Positions 9,478-20,227 of a DNA stretch of 30,548 bases are shown here, piece by piece (position 1 is the first letter of the stretch; each line of letters begins with the position of its first letter). The notes below the pieces were generated by a model, which did not search any database, was not told where the DNA came from, and saw nothing but the letters and a program-made list of their open reading frames with translations. Position numbers and translations under genes: made by a program. The stretch covers positions 1 through 30,548 of the forward strand of contig NW_014579553.1 in assembly GCF_000485595.1 (NCBI RefSeq). The letters run 5' to 3'. This DNA comes from Priapulus caudatus (Eukaryota > Priapulida > Priapulimorpha > Priapulimorphida > Priapulidae).

Positions 9478-9549
9478 TTGTGATGATAGAAGCATCGTCA
9501 GACATAGAACAGCATCCCAATAGTGCATCGCGCATCACAAGTAAATTTG
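9478..9549 (+). CDS. Exon 6, copy 1: 24-residue linker, phase 1-1
   Basis: The exon lies between TTGTCTTGTTTTCAG and AAATTTG|GTAAGC. It takes one base from exon 5 (G+TT gives Val), reads VMIEASSDIEQHPNSASR and ends with one base that joins AC of exon 7 to give Asp. Both junctions keep the frame, which is the best evidence that the DUF4559-like exons and the dsRBM exons belong to one gene. Copy 2 (20140-20213) is two bases longer and out of frame. Confidence 0.65.
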
Positions 9550-9562
9550 GTAAGCTAACTAA

Positions 9563-9802
9563 AGCTGGGTTTACACTACCGACTGTGTGTTGGCGAATTG
9601 GCGAATTGGACGACACATTCCCAACTATGAAACCGACAATCGGCAGTGTAAACGCAAAAGTTGCGCGACCAGCCAGCAGATCGATAGCAACTAGTTGGGA
9701 GTTTGAACATGTTCTATTTTCGCCAACTCGGAGTTGCCGATTGGCGAAATTGGTCCAACTCGCCAATTCGCCAACATAAAGTCGGTAGTGTGTAACCCAG
9801 CT
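9563..9802 (+). mobile_element. 240-bp MITE with TAA target duplication (PIF/Harbinger-like)
   Basis: The element runs from AGCTGGGTTTACACTACCGA to its near-complement ending AACCCAGCT. Inner inverted words such as GTTGGCGAATTGGCGA extend the ends to about 60 bp. TAA flanks both sides (9560-9562 and 9803-9805). A 3-bp TWA duplication is characteristic of PIF/Harbinger (family knowledge). It lies 13 bp after the exon 6 donor. Copy 2 has a more diverged version at 20228-20469. Confidence 0.75.
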
Positions 9803-9805
9803 TAA

Positions 9806-10010
9806 CGTGATGTCAAGAGTGACCCCCACCCCAAGTAAAGTCTGTTAGTGGACCTCACTCCACACCCCCAAGTAAAGTCTGTTAGCTGACCCCACCCGCA
9901 CCCCAAATAAAGTCTGCTAGCTACCTTGCTCCTCACCCCACACCCAAGTAAAGTCAGTAAGCTAACTAACGTGATGCCAAACGTGACCCCCCGCCAGTAA
10001 TAGTCTGTTT
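9806..10010 (+). repeat. Degenerate tandem repeat with CCCAAGTAAAGTCTGTTAGC core
   Basis: Four to five imperfect units of about 40-55 bp, each with a CACCCCAAGTAAAGTC-like core and a following GCTAACTAAC-like word. Similar units occur in copy 2 at 20468-20572. Confidence 0.7.
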
Positions 10011-10020
10011 AAGTTGAACT

Positions 10021-12359
10021 AATGGGAGAGGAGGGAGGAAGTTAAAGGAGAAAGTGAGAAGATGGAGAGAGGTGAGATCAAAAAGAAGATAGGAGAAGAA
10101 GAAAGATCGATGAGAATAAACGGAAAGCGAACATAAAAATGAAGAAAAGTAAAAAAAAAAAGAAATAAAAGAAAAATAAAGAGAAGAAATAAAAAGAATA
10201 AATAAAGAAGAAAAAGAAGAGAAAGAATAGAAGAAGACGAAAAAAAGAAAAAAGAATAAAAGATAAGAAAGAGAGAGAGGAGCGAGAAGAGGAAAAATGA
10301 AAAAAGAAAAAAAAGGAGAAGAAAGCTATGAAAAAAAAATATGAAAAAAAAATAAATTCAAAAGAAAAAAGAAAAGAAAGAAAGTGAAAAAGAAAAAAAA
10401 AGGAGAGAAAAAAAAAAAGAGAAAGGAAGATAGAGAAAAAAAGAAAAAAGAAGAAAGAAAGAAGGAGAAAAGATTGAATAAAAGAAGAGAAGAAAGAGGA
10501 GAGAAGGAGAAGAAGGAAATGAAGACCAGAAAAAGGAAAAGGATTAAAAACAAAGAAAAATATAAAGAAAAGAACAAGAAAAGAAAGAAAAAATAAACAA
10601 AAAAGAAGATGAGGAGAGGGAAGAGAGAAGAGGAGATGAGAAAGAAAAAGAGAAATAAAGAAATGAAGCAGAAAAAGAAACAAAGAAGAGAGAGGAGATA
10701 TAAAAAGAAAAGTAGAGGAAAAAAGAATAGGAATAAAAAGAGATCGGAAAGAAGAAAGAGAAAAAGAAAAAAAGAAGAGAAGAAAAATACAAAAGATAAA
10801 CACAAAAAAGAAAGAAAAGAAAAGAAAAAGAAGAAGGATAAGAGAAAAAGAAAAAGAAGGAAAAAAAAAAAAAGAAATAGGAAAAACAAAAGAAAGACAA
10901 AAACAAAAGAGCAAAAGAGAAGAAAAAAGAGAGAGAATAAAAAAGAAAACTATAAATAAGATAGAAAAAGATAAAAGAAAAAAGAAAAAAAAAAGAGAAG
11001 AGAGAAAACAAAAGTAAGAGAAAGAAAAAGAGTAAGAAAGACGAGAAAGAGAGAACAAAGAAAGGAGAGAAAGGACTAATAAGAAGAAAGAGGAAAAAAA
11101 GAAAAAAGAAGAGGAGAGAAAGAGAAAAGAAGAAGGAAAGAAATAAGAAGAAAAGGACCGAGAGAAATAAATACAAAGAGAGGAAAGTAAAAAAAAGAAG
11201 AAAGAAGAAAGAGATAAAAGAAGGAAGAGAAAGGAAAAAGAAAGGGAAGACGAGAAGAAAATAAAGAAAATAAAAAGAGAAAAATGAAATAGAGAAAAAC
11301 TAAGAAGAAAGAGAGAGAAGTAGAAGAAGAAATAATAAAGAAAAGAAAGAACAAAAAAAAGGAAAGGAGGAAGAAAAAAGAGAAAAAGAAAAGAATAAAA
11401 GAAGAAAGAAAAAGACAAAGAAGAAAAAAACAAATAATGATATAACGAAAAAAGAAGACAAAAAAGAAAAAATACTAGAAAGGAAAAGAAAAAAAAATAA
11501 GAGAAAGAGAAAAAGATGAAGAGATATGAAAAAGAAATAAGAAGAAAGAATAGGAGAGCAGCGAAAAAGGAAAAGCAAGAAATAGGAAAGAGAAAAAAAA
11601 GAAAAAAGAATTAGAAGGAGAATAAAGGAAGAGAAATAGAAAAGAAATAGATAAAGAATACAGAGAAAGCACGAATACAGAGTGAGAAGAAAAAGAAGAA
11701 GAAAAAAAAAAGAAAAGAAAGAAAGAGAAAATGAATGAAAAGAGAGAAGAGAAAAGAAAAAAAAGATAAAGGAAGAGAAAAGAAAAAGAAAAAAAAAACA
11801 AAAAGAAAAAAAAAGAGACAAAAGAAGAAGAAAGCGATAAAAGAAAGGAGAGCGAAGAGACAAAAAAGAGAAGAGAAAAGAAAAAAAGAAAAAGACATAC
11901 AGAAAAGAAATTGATAGATGAAAAAAGAAGACAAAGAGAAAAGAGAAAGAAAAAAATGAAGAAAGAGAGAGAAAAGAGGAAAAAGAACAAAAGAGATAAG
12001 AATCAAGAGAAAAAGGAGGATGAGAAAGAGAAAGAAAAATGAGAAAAGAAAAAGGAATAAAAGAAGATAGAGAAAGGAAGAAAAAAGACGCAGAAAATAG
12101 AGGAAAATAAGATTAAAAAAAAAGAAGAAAGAAAAACAAGAAGAAAAAAAAGAGATAAATAGATAAAGACATGAAAGAAAAATGAAAATAAAAAATAAAA
12201 AGAGAAAAAAGAACGAAGGAGGATAAAGAAAAATAGAATGAGGAGAAAAAGAGTAAGGAATAGAGAAAAAAAAATAGGAACAGAAGGAAACGAAAAAGAG
12301 AAGAGAAGAGGAAAGATAAGAAAAAAGAAGAGATTGAAAAGATGGAAAAAAAAAAAATA
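10021..12359 (+). repeat. 2.3-kb near-pure purine tract
   Basis: Almost every base is A or G, with A predominating and only rare C or T. It follows no fixed period and ends directly at the N gap. The opposite strand is almost pure pyrimidine, so it rarely forms stop codons; this explains the long Phe/Ser/Leu frames there. Copy 2 lacks it. It could be an expanded purine repeat or a misread low-complexity read used to bridge a gap. Confidence 0.9.
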
Positions 12360-12369
12360 NNNNNNNNNN
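12360..12369. other. Assembly gap (10 N)
   Basis: Ten ambiguous bases separate the purine tract from sequence that begins inside exon 7. The true distance and adjacency are unknown. Confidence 0.99.
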
Positions 12370-12384
12370 CCGCCGCCGACGACA

Positions 12385-12465
<81 letters not shown>

Positions 12466-13296
12466 GTGGCGCGCTCTCGTGGAGAGACCACGCGGCGACG
12501 CAACGATCCGCGCCGGAAGCGGAGCGCGCAGCTTCCGACGCGAGCATCCTCGTCTTCCCGACGCACAGCGATGACGTCACGTGTTCTTCCGCCGCCGCGC
12601 GGCAGGGACCGAAAGCCAGGGATCTTCCGCGTCCGATGTTTCCGGATCAAACGGAATCGTTTCAGGTTCCGGATGAATCGGGAGCTTCATCGGGGCTGGA
12701 TCGATCAGGATCTCTCCCGGATCGATCAGAATTAGTCCTGGCGCGACCGGAATCGTTCACAGTCCCGGTTCAACGGGAATCGTTCCTGGATCGACCACGA
12801 TCGTTACCGATCCTGGATCAACCGGATGGACCAACATCTTTTCCAGTGTCAGATCAACCAGAACCGGTCACGGATCAACCGGAACCGGTCACGGATCAAC
12901 CGGAACCGTTCCCGGATCGACCGCGATCGTTACCGATCCCGGATCAACCGGATCCATTCCCGGATCGACCAACATCCTTTCCAGTGTCAGATCAACCGGA
13001 ACCAGTCCCGGATCAACCGGAACCATTTCCGGATCGACCGCGATCGTTACCGATCCCAGATGAACTGGATCCATACCCGGATCGACCAACATCTTTCCAG
13101 GTCTCAGATCAACCGGAACCGGAACTGCAATCGTTTCCGGATGAAGTGGTGACGTTCGCGGACGGACCGGGAGCATCGCAGCGTTGCGGCGCGTCCCAAC
13201 AGACGACTATCGGGAGCGGCTGGAAACCGCAGACGACTGCGGTGGCCGCCGCCAGCAGGGGATGGTTCGAGTTGGCTCCCACCGCCCGCATCGCAG
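12370..13296 (+). CDS. Exon 7, copy 1 (5' end lost in gap): acidic and PDQ-repeat region
   Basis: This is collinear with 20900-21909 and open throughout in the same frame to the donor CGCAG|GTACGC (13296/13297). It starts in an Asp-rich tract clearly longer than in copy 2. It continues with LSWRDHAATQR, a minisatellite of PVTDQPEP-like units, and a tail ending PTARIAG. It has fewer repeat units than copy 2: the SELVLARPESFTVPVQRE block is present once here, twice there. Differences are substitutions or multiples of three bases. The following 200 bp of intron also match copy 2 until the N at 13501, so the dsRBM exons are not present after this copy. Confidence 0.7.
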
Positions 13297-13378
13297 GTAC
13301 GCTGTTAGCGGTCACGTCCCTCTGTATAGCGACCGGCTGTGCGTGCATGCGTGGCTTTTGTATGCAGGTTCGACTGTA

Positions 13379-13512
13379 TGTTGACTTGGCGTTCTGTCCC
13401 CTTCTCTCTCTCTCACTTCCACTCTATCTTTCTCTGACTCTCACTCCTCTTCTCTTTCTCTTTTCTCTCATTCTCTTTCTCTCTCACTCTCTCTCTCTCT
13501 NTCTCGGGGGTA
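13379..13512 (+). repeat. CT-rich start of intron 7, copy 1, with single N join at 13501
   Basis: The stretch matches 22012-22110. After the N it changes to unrelated sequence, so the N marks a second contig join. Confidence 0.8.
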
Positions 13513-13738
13513 CTGGCTGCTACTGAAGTACTGACAGTGTCAAGATGGCGACGACATCGTCTTCGGGATTCGTCTTGAGCCCCGACAAGGATCACATCAA
13601 ATTGGCTCAAGGATAACCGATTGGCTGAGGATTAGTTGACCGAGCGACCTGGCGATGCTGGGCGACATTGTTGAGAATTAATGTTGTTTTCCGTATATGT
13701 TTTCGTCTGAATGCGTATCCGTCCTGTCTGTCTGTTCT
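13513..13738 (+). other. Start of third contig; unassigned
   Basis: A 23-codon frame with a good start context (CAAGATGGCG, 13545-13616) encodes MATTSSSGFVLSPDKDH and ends at TAA without an obvious splice donor. It could be a short upstream frame or first exon of something, but I cannot support a gene. Confidence 0.25.
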
Positions 13739-13741
13739 CTG

Positions 13742-13800
<59 letters not shown>

Positions 13801-14140
13801 CTTTATTCTCCCCTCTCTTCTTCTCTCCTGCTCTGTCTCTCTCTCTTTTTTTTCTCTCTCCCTCTCTCTGCTCTGTCTCAACTTTCTCTCTCTCCCTCTC
13901 CCTCTCTCTCTCTCTTCTCTCTCTTCGTCTCTCTTCTCTCTCGGTTCTCACGCTCTCTCTCTCGTTATTATTTTCCCCTCTCTTCTTCCTCTCCTGCCTC
14001 TGTCTCTCATTCTCTCTCTCCCTCTTTCTCTCCCGGCTGTTCTTCTCTTCTCTCCCCCTTAATTTCTCCTTATCTTCTTTCTCTCTTCTTTCTCCTCACG
14101 CCTGTTTGTGTTCATGCTCTTTTTCTCTATCTCTCTGTCT
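13739..14140 (+). repeat. CT-rich simple repeat
   Basis: A perfect (CT)n run from about 13743 to 13797 is followed by imperfect TC-rich sequence. The Ser/Leu and Arg/Glu frames are artefacts. Confidence 0.9.
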
Positions 14141-14142
14141 AC

Positions 14143-14168
14143 ACACACCGCCGCACGCACGCCACGCA

Positions 14169-14221
<53 letters not shown>

Positions 14222-14263
14222 GCACCACACACACACACACAACACACAACACACACACAAGCA
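14143..14263 (+). repeat. (CA)n microsatellite at the start of copy 2
   Basis: CACG units pass into CA units. Collinearity with copy 1 starts at its right edge (14264 versus 3536). Confidence 0.9.
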
Positions 14264-15220
14264 AAAAACTTTGAAAGTATAAGTTAACCAAACCAAATGA
14301 AATTGCTTAAAACTAGGGTCTCCCGCGGTAACGGCCAAACATGTAAGACCTGCATGGCTAACTAAACTTGTGACTGCTCTGGAACGAGATATTCTTTAAA
14401 AAATCGTATACGGCGGATGCACTTGGAACGGAAGTTAGGGGTTGAAAAATGGGCCGGTCTCTCCGCGGCCCCACATACCTAACATGCAATATATTATTGG
14501 AGTTGCCCCCGTCCCCCGGGCCGCCAAAAGATCCACCCCCCCCTGCTCTATTTACAATAGTCTCGGGGCTAAGTACGTAATCTAAAACGTAAATTCGTAG
14601 AACCACTTCACTCGCGATAGCGAACGAATTTTTGTCTATATGGCTAAACTTTAGAGGAGCATAAAAAACGGGTGTTTTTTAGTAAAAAGGAACTCGCCTA
14701 TATATTTGCTTATATCATTTAATAATTTCATATTTATCTATCACAGTGTTTACTGGCGCGTAACTTTTGCTTGCCAAGTGTACTCTCCAAAGCATACAAC
14801 GCTTTTCTGGCATCATATCGACTGAACAGTCAATATAATTTTACATTGCAATCATACTTGTGCTACATCGGAAGATTCGGGGGACTGTTGCGGTCCGAAA
14901 ATCCTTTCTGCTAGGGAGCACTTCTACCATCATTCAATGAATGTCAATTTTTTCAAAAAAAGGAAAGATTTGGCTACGCGAAGTTGCGCGGATACGGAAA
15001 ATTCATTTTTTGGTCCGGACGCGCACTGACTTATGTATCGCGCGGCCCGTACTACTGTATAAGTTGTGATTTTTTTCCATGCGGTTACGCACCGCACTAC
15101 TGAACTGAACAAAAACGATTAAATACGAAGGAAGTCATTGAGACGCGCACCGCAATTGTACCTTTAAATCGCTATGGCGATTAGTCAGCTCTCGCTAAGT
15201 CGGGACTTGTAAAATTTGGT

Positions 15221-15491
15221 CAGTGGCCTCTGGGGAAAAGGGGGGCAGCTTACCACTCTGGATTTTCGAAGCAAAATTAAAAAGTAAGCTTAGCTAATAA
15301 TTTCGTAAATAACCCTAACGCTGCCATTTTTTTCGGTCACTTATCCGTGAAAGCCTTATCTTCTGGACCCACCCCTACCACGCTTATGGACGTCGATCAA
15401 GAGCTGCGCCCGTGCTGGCGTCATCATTACATAGTTTGAGTGGATAAAATTTTTGCCCCCCCCTAGGGAATTTGCTCAGCCTACGGCCCTG
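15221..15491 (-). mobile_element. hAT-like MITE, copy 2 counterpart of 5069-5325
   Basis: Same inner blocks and the same CTACGGCCCTG end. It occupies the same position relative to exon 1 as in copy 1. Confidence 0.65.
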
Positions 15492-15695
15492 ATCTGATCT
15501 AGCTTAGATTCTTGTATCTCTGCAATCCGCTATTTGGAATTCTCTCCCTTATTCTTTAGATTAGTTTGCAAACATGAGGCTTTTTCTACTGCGGATCCGC
15601 GTGCTTGGATCTGTCTTATTTGATCAACTTTGTCTCATTCCGTCCTCGTTATTAGTTCCTTCGTAATTATTTTACGAATATTATATGAGCTGGAG

Positions 15696-16004
15696 ATGGA
15701 GCTAACGCCCGGCTCCCCAGCCGCGTTAGATAAGCCGCATGAATAAGGCTGACGCTTCGTCATGCAGCCTGAGATTGGAAACGCTTGGCCCACGCCGACC
15801 TTGCTAGAACAAAACTAGGACCGAGCGCTTGTCCGTTCCGTCGACACACACAAGAAGTCTAAAAACAGCGGCACCAGTGCAAACTGAACGTGGTCCGGAT
15901 GGGCGGAGCAGGTCAAGGGAGCATGCATATCAATGCCGAGAGACATCCACTGGTAAGAACTCGACTGCCAGCGATGCAGAGCGACGCGTGCAGGATAAGC
16001 GAAG
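15696..16004 (+). CDS. Exon 1, copy 2: CXorf38/DUF4559-like domain, first part (indel-ridden)
   Basis: From ATG 15696 the frame reads MELTPGSPAALDKPHE before an indel. Copy 1 has a deletion in this part, so the start is best seen here. Where copy 1 has a TGA, this copy has the extra C (GGCTGACGC) that restores LTLRHA-like coding. Downstream, the cysteine and tryptophan signature of copy 1 is broken by several one-base insertions. It ends at GCGAAG|GTATCG. The two copies together support a complete exon of about 103 codons. Confidence 0.5.
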
Positions 16005-16006
16005 GT

Positions 16007-16330
16007 ATCGTTGTTGTTGTTGTTGTTTGTTGTTGTTGTTGTTTGTTGTTGTTGTTGTTGTTGTTATGTTGTTCGTTGTTGTTGTTGTGTTGTTGGTTGG
16101 CTGTTTCGTCTGTTGTTGTTGTGTTGTTGTTTTTTGTTATGTTGTTATTGTTGTTTGTTTTTTTTGTTAGTTGTTGTTGTTGGTTGTTGTGTTGGGGGTT
16201 TTTTTTGTTTTGTTGTTTTCGGTTTATTTTTTATTTTTCGTTGTTGTTGTTTCTTCTTATTTTATTATTTTTAATAATATATTGCTTTATCGTTATTTTT
16301 GTTGCTGTTGTTGTTGCTGCTGCTGCACAA
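16007..16330 (+). repeat. Expanded (GTT)n microsatellite in intron 1, copy 2
   Basis: GTT/TTG repeats with interruptions, much longer than the 64 bp in copy 1 and starting at the same point after the donor. Confidence 0.85.
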
Positions 16331-16424
16331 CATAACTATCTTACTATATTCACAAAACTTGGAACATAATAAACATGGCATTTTTCTTCTCGCATTGGCC
16401 TAGCTCTTCATGAACTCTGGTCAG

Positions 16425-16570
16425 CGATGCAAGGTGGGCGGCCAGAGGAGATCGGAACGCCTCTGCGACTTGTTACAATCTCATCAAGAACCTGCACCAC
16501 GTTTTGACAAAAAATTTGTCAATAGCAAGCGTTTAAACGTGGAAAGGCAAGTCATATCCGCCCGCTATAG
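16425..16570 (+). CDS. Exon 2, copy 2: DUF4559-like domain, middle part (frameshifted)
   Basis: It follows CTCTGGTCAG and reads DRNASATCYNLIKN in one frame, matching the FNLFKN of copy 1 and LLSLINSC of CXorf38. Shifts on either side prevent a continuous frame. The right edge (CTATAG|GTTACG) is tentative. Confidence 0.35.
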
Positions 16571-16779
16571 GTTACGCTTTACAGTTCTTTCCATTTACAA
16601 TTTCGTTTCCCTTCACATTTTCTTTCCTATGAACGTATGGTGGTCATTCTGCCTTCTATCATGCACTGTGTCAGGCCATTGGTATAATGTTAGCAATGCT
16701 AGTTGATGATTAGAGATTCTGTCCTTGGTTAGTTACGCAGCGCCATGCAGGACAGGTTAATTTTTATGTGCTACAAAAC

Positions 16780-17578
16780 CAGACAAAAATTTAGTTTTAT
16801 ACCACTAAATTCAATTCTGTTGCCACAAAATTCCGAATGATGTTAAAATTCTGGATATTACAAAATTCATTTTTGAGTTTTGTGCTGGACAGGATTGACA
16901 GAATTTGAGTTTTGCTGTCACGAATGCAGTTTTTGTGGGGACAGGTATTGACAGAATTGCAGTTTTGTATCACAAAATTTGGTTTTTGTGGGACAGGATG
17001 GACAGGAACTTGAGGTTTTGTGTTCACGAAATTTGAGTTTTGTGGGACAGGATTGATAGAATTGAGTTTTTGTGTTCACAAAATGAGTTTTGTGGGGACA
17101 TGGATTGACAGAATGAGTGGTTTGTATCACAAAATTGAGTTTTGTGGCGACAGGATTGACAGAATAAATTTTGTGTTCACAAAATTGAGTTTTGTGGGAC
17201 AGGATTGCAGAATGAGTTTTTGTCTTGTTGCACTCAAATATTTGAGTTTTTTGTTGGGACAGGGATGCAGATTGAGTTTTGTGTTCACTCAACACAAATT
17301 TGAGTTTTGTGTTCAATTGGAGTTTTGTGTTCACAAAATTGAGTTTTGTCCACAAAATTGAATTTTGTGAGACAGCAATTGAATTTTGCTGCCCACCAAA
17401 AGTGAAGTTTTGTCCACAAAATTGACTTTTGTGAGACAGAATTTTGAGTTTTGCTGCACAAAATTGAGTTTTGTCGAGACAAAATTGAGTTTTGTTTAGA
17501 CAAATTGAGTTTTGTCCCACAAAAACTCATTTTTGTTCAAGTTATATAGGCTACAAAATGGATTTTGTGACAAATTGA
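16780..17578 (+). repeat. About 50-bp minisatellite built on a palindromic core, copy 2 only
   Basis: More than a dozen imperfect units combine ACAAAATTGAGTTTTGT, itself a near-palindrome, with GGGACAGGATTGACAGAAT or GTTCAC spacers. Each unit can form a hairpin. Copy 1 has nothing equivalent at about 6410-6425. Frames across it on either strand are repeat artefacts. Confidence 0.85.
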
Positions 17579-17759
17579 GCCATGTCCTTACTTGTCGCGT
17601 CCCCGATTAAGTTTGCCTCATATTCTTTCCGGTATCCTCATCTTTTCTTCGCATCTTAAACTATTTGAAAAGAAATGGCCCGAACCGCATTGCTAAAAAA
17701 CGAAGCCCAACAAACTTGACCGCCATTCTGTAACGAATTCAAATAGATAATCGTTGTTT

Positions 17760-17900
17760 ATGACAATGATGGTGGACGACGACGAGCAATGATCGATGAT
17801 GACGATGAGGAGTGTGCCATGATAACGACGCACGACGACGACGGATGATGACGGATGATGACGATGATGATTGACGAATGAGGATGATGATGATTGATGA
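17760..17900 (+). repeat. GAC/GAT-rich imperfect triplet tract in intron 2, copy 2
   Basis: Counterpart of 6560-6720 in copy 1, with similar ATGATGACGATG words. Confidence 0.6.
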
Positions 17901-18070
17901 CTGCCTTGCTGCATTAGTTGATTGATAATGCATGATAAATAATAACAATAACAACAAAGCACATACAAAAACGCAATGCAATTTTGGCGCCACATGTTCA
18001 GTCCGCAATTTTTCTTGTAGGCCAGCTATATCTGATTTCCCGAATTCTTTCTTTTCAAGATTGTTTACAG

Positions 18071-18240
18071 GATCAGGAACTGTCTGTATTCATTAACCGG
18101 AATCTTAAGATGCGGAGGACGATTAAAGCATAGGAATTTCAATTGACATGACTGAATTCGTCACTGGACATATTGTCTAAAAACAGGGACAGAAGGCTAA
18201 TGCAGCATCCGAGGTAGTGCAGGCCCTGAAACAGGTGCGG
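18071..18240 (+). CDS. Exon 3, copy 2: end of DUF4559-like domain (frameshifted)
   Basis: Starts after TTGTTTACAG and ends at GTGCGG|GTAAAAC. The last codons read QALKQVR in phase 0, which joins exon 4 without a shift. An earlier part reads ELSVFINRNLKM. Internal indels break the rest. Confidence 0.4.
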
Positions 18241-18325
18241 GTAAAACTAAAACACGACACGCTCACACGTATTCAGATTACAGTCAGCGTCTGCCTGTGC
18301 ACCTGGCTCTACTGAGAGAAGGACC

Positions 18326-18770
18326 TACCTGTAGCTTCTACCATATTGTTAACCCTTCACTCAACCAACAGACCTGTACGCCTACCTTACTGTAACCCGT
18401 TCACTCGACAGAGACCTGTCAGCTCTACCTATGTAACCGCCTTCATGGTGAAGGAGTTACATGGGGGTAGCAGCTACAGGTATGTGGGTCGAGCTGAGGC
18501 GTTACCATGGGTTAGAGCTACTCAGGTCTGTGGCTGGAGTGATAAGGGTTACATAGGTAGAGCTACAGGTCTGTGGTGGAGTGAAGGGTTTTACATGGTA
18601 GAGCTACATGGTCTGTGGTGCAGTGAAGGGTTACATAGGTAGAGCTAGCAGGTCTGTGGTGGAGTTGAAGGGTTAATAGGGTAGAGCTAACAGCGTCTGT
18701 GTGGAGTGAAAGCCTACATAGGTAGAGCTACCAGGTCTGTCGGTGGGTGAAGCGCGTTACCATAGTAGAG
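18326..18770. repeat. 40-bp minisatellite arrays, copy 2, head to head
   Basis: About three degraded units in one orientation meet about eight in the other at CTTCATGGTGAAGG (about 18430-18445), without the 211-bp spacer of copy 1. The unit is the same but carries many one-base insertions. Confidence 0.8.
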
Positions 18771-18881
18771 CCATACACAAACACGGCACTGCGCCACGCC
18801 ACGCCACACACACACACACACACCACGATACAGATGGCATTAAACTATTTGAACTGGGCCGGAAAATGTATTTGTATTCAG

Positions 18882-19004
18882 CCTGAAAAACGAACAGGAC
18901 TTCAAAGTACTGCACGCCAAAGATTCACCACTTCTATCAAGACGCGTGACGGAACCATTGGCCGCCGCTTAGAGGAACTGGAGCGGGCAAGGACAGGGGA
19001 CGAA
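18882..19004 (+). CDS. Exon 4, copy 2: coiled-coil segment (frameshifted)
   Basis: Same splice sites as copy 1 (TTTGTATTCAG and GACGAA|GTAAGA). The length is 123 bases versus 120 in copy 1, but several indels put the middle out of frame. Confidence 0.45.
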
Positions 19005-19361
19005 GTAAGATCAGGATCCATTTCTCCCTGTCCATTATTCTTACAGCATCATCACGCCGGCCCTTCAAATCACCCTCACACGCGGCCCCTATCTTACCCA
19101 TTAGCCGAAACCAAGCTTTGGTAAATCATTGCCAAATTAATTTAATCGATTACATTCGAATTGAGGATCACATTCACTTATACGTTCAAACATAATCGCC
19201 CAGTTACATTGGCTTTAGAAATGCCATGTACGACAGCACACCCCATCCTTATATATACGCCCGCGTTGCCGTCAATTTTTTTTCTCTCTCTTCAGTTGGC
19301 GTTTCCCTTCTTTTTTTTGCGTCGCAATTGCTCACGCGATGATGACGACGTCTATATATAG

Positions 19362-19585
19362 GAAATAAAATGGCTGAAAGATGATCGTCACCTGCCATAA
19401 AAGACGAATGGTGCGTTCCAGAGCTAAGACGAATGCGGCGTCTGAGCAACGACGGACATCCGCCGGAACTTTAGAGCAGGTAGTTCGAACAACTTCGTCA
19501 AGTTGTCGAAAACGAGAGGACGGGTTGGTTGAGTATGATCAGCCAGCGATTTAATGAATGAGTTTACGCGACGAAAAACCGACGG
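19362..19585 (+). CDS. Exon 5, copy 2: long coiled coil (frameshifted, donor altered)
   Basis: Counterpart of 8794-8983. It keeps TCTATATATAG as acceptor and an intact CAACTTCGTCAAGTTGTCGA block in the middle. It has many insertions and reads GACGGATAG where copy 1 has the donor GACGGGTAG. With this read quality I would not conclude that the exon is dead. Confidence 0.4.
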
Positions 19586-19645
19586 ATAGCGGACTCTGCC
19601 GTTAGCTTTCTCACCGTCTTATCTCAATTATAGCCATATTGATCG

Positions 19646-19914
19646 CAGGGGGCGATAGGCTGAGCAAATTCCTAGCGCGGGGGGGGGGCAAAATTTAATG
19701 ACTCGACTGTGTGAACGATGAGCGACGCGGCCGCAGCTCTTGAATCGACGTCCATAGTGTTGGTAGAGGGTGCGGTCAGGAAACGAGGCTTTTCGACGGG
19801 ATAAATGACCAAAAATTTCCTTTTTTACGATTATTACTTTTTTTATTTTGCTTCCAAAAGATCTAGGTGGAGGGGGCAGCGTCCCTTTGCCCCCCAGAGA
19901 CTTTACGGCCCTTG
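19646..19914 (+). mobile_element. hAT-like MITE, copy 2 counterpart of 9035-9278
   Basis: Same ends (CAGGG...CGGCCCTT) and inner blocks, with extra one-base insertions. Confidence 0.65.
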
Positions 19915-20139
19915 ATGATTTACAAACAGCCTTGCACGTCATCTATATAATTGAATAATGTATATTACCGTAGATTAGAATACTTATATTATCCAACCAT
20001 GTATAATTTCCAATCTACATTCAATTCCAAATTCTAACATAGAGACGGCGGGTTCACATAAAGTCTGGGCAGGCGACATTGTCCGAGTTTAACAATCTGG
20101 ACGCGTGCTGGCTGATTGACATCATTTGTCTTGTTTCAG

Positions 20140-20213
20140 TTGGTGAGAAGGAATGCATCGTCAGACATAGAACAGCATTCCCAATAGTGCATCGCGCATC
20201 ACAAGCAAATTTG
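20140..20213 (+). CDS. Exon 6, copy 2: linker (frameshifted by 2 bases)
   Basis: Bounded by CTTGTTTCAG and AAATTTG|GTAAGG. It aligns over its whole length with 9478-9549 and is two bases longer. Confidence 0.4.
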
Positions 20214-20227
20214 GTAAGGCTAACTAA

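Larger units (their letters stand above)
3533..9962 (+). repeat. Segmental duplication, copy 1
   Basis: This stretch is collinear with 14250-20560. Shared landmarks, in order, are AACCAAACCAAATGAAAT (3559 and 14287), an inverted hAT-like MITE, exon 1 with its GTT run, exons 2-3, 40-bp arrays in opposite orientations, exons 4-5, a second hAT-like MITE, exon 6 and a MITE flanked by TAA. Small indels are frequent, and several large insertions are present in only one copy. It may be the alternate haplotype of copy 2 placed next to it, or a diverged tandem duplicate. Confidence 0.85.

Noticed and set aside
10078-12006. Long minus-strand open frames rich in Phe, Ser and Leu and plus-strand frames rich in Lys, Glu and Arg
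   Set aside because: They exist only because the tract is purine on one strand and pyrimidine on the other, where stop codons rarely arise.
12889-13176. Minus-strand DPGSVTIAVD-type repeat protein (also 21316-21789)
   Set aside because: The 21-bp period is a multiple of three, so several frames of the minisatellite stay open. Only the plus frame of exon 7 has splice phases that fit both neighbours.
13668-14282. Long Ser/Leu-rich frames, also 22020-22280 and 23215-23345
   Set aside because: CT simple repeats; no real transmembrane or signal sequence.
16797-17530. Minus-strand frame with repeated TQFC and KLNF words
   Set aside because: Translation of the 50-bp minisatellite; units drift between frames and there is no start or splice context.
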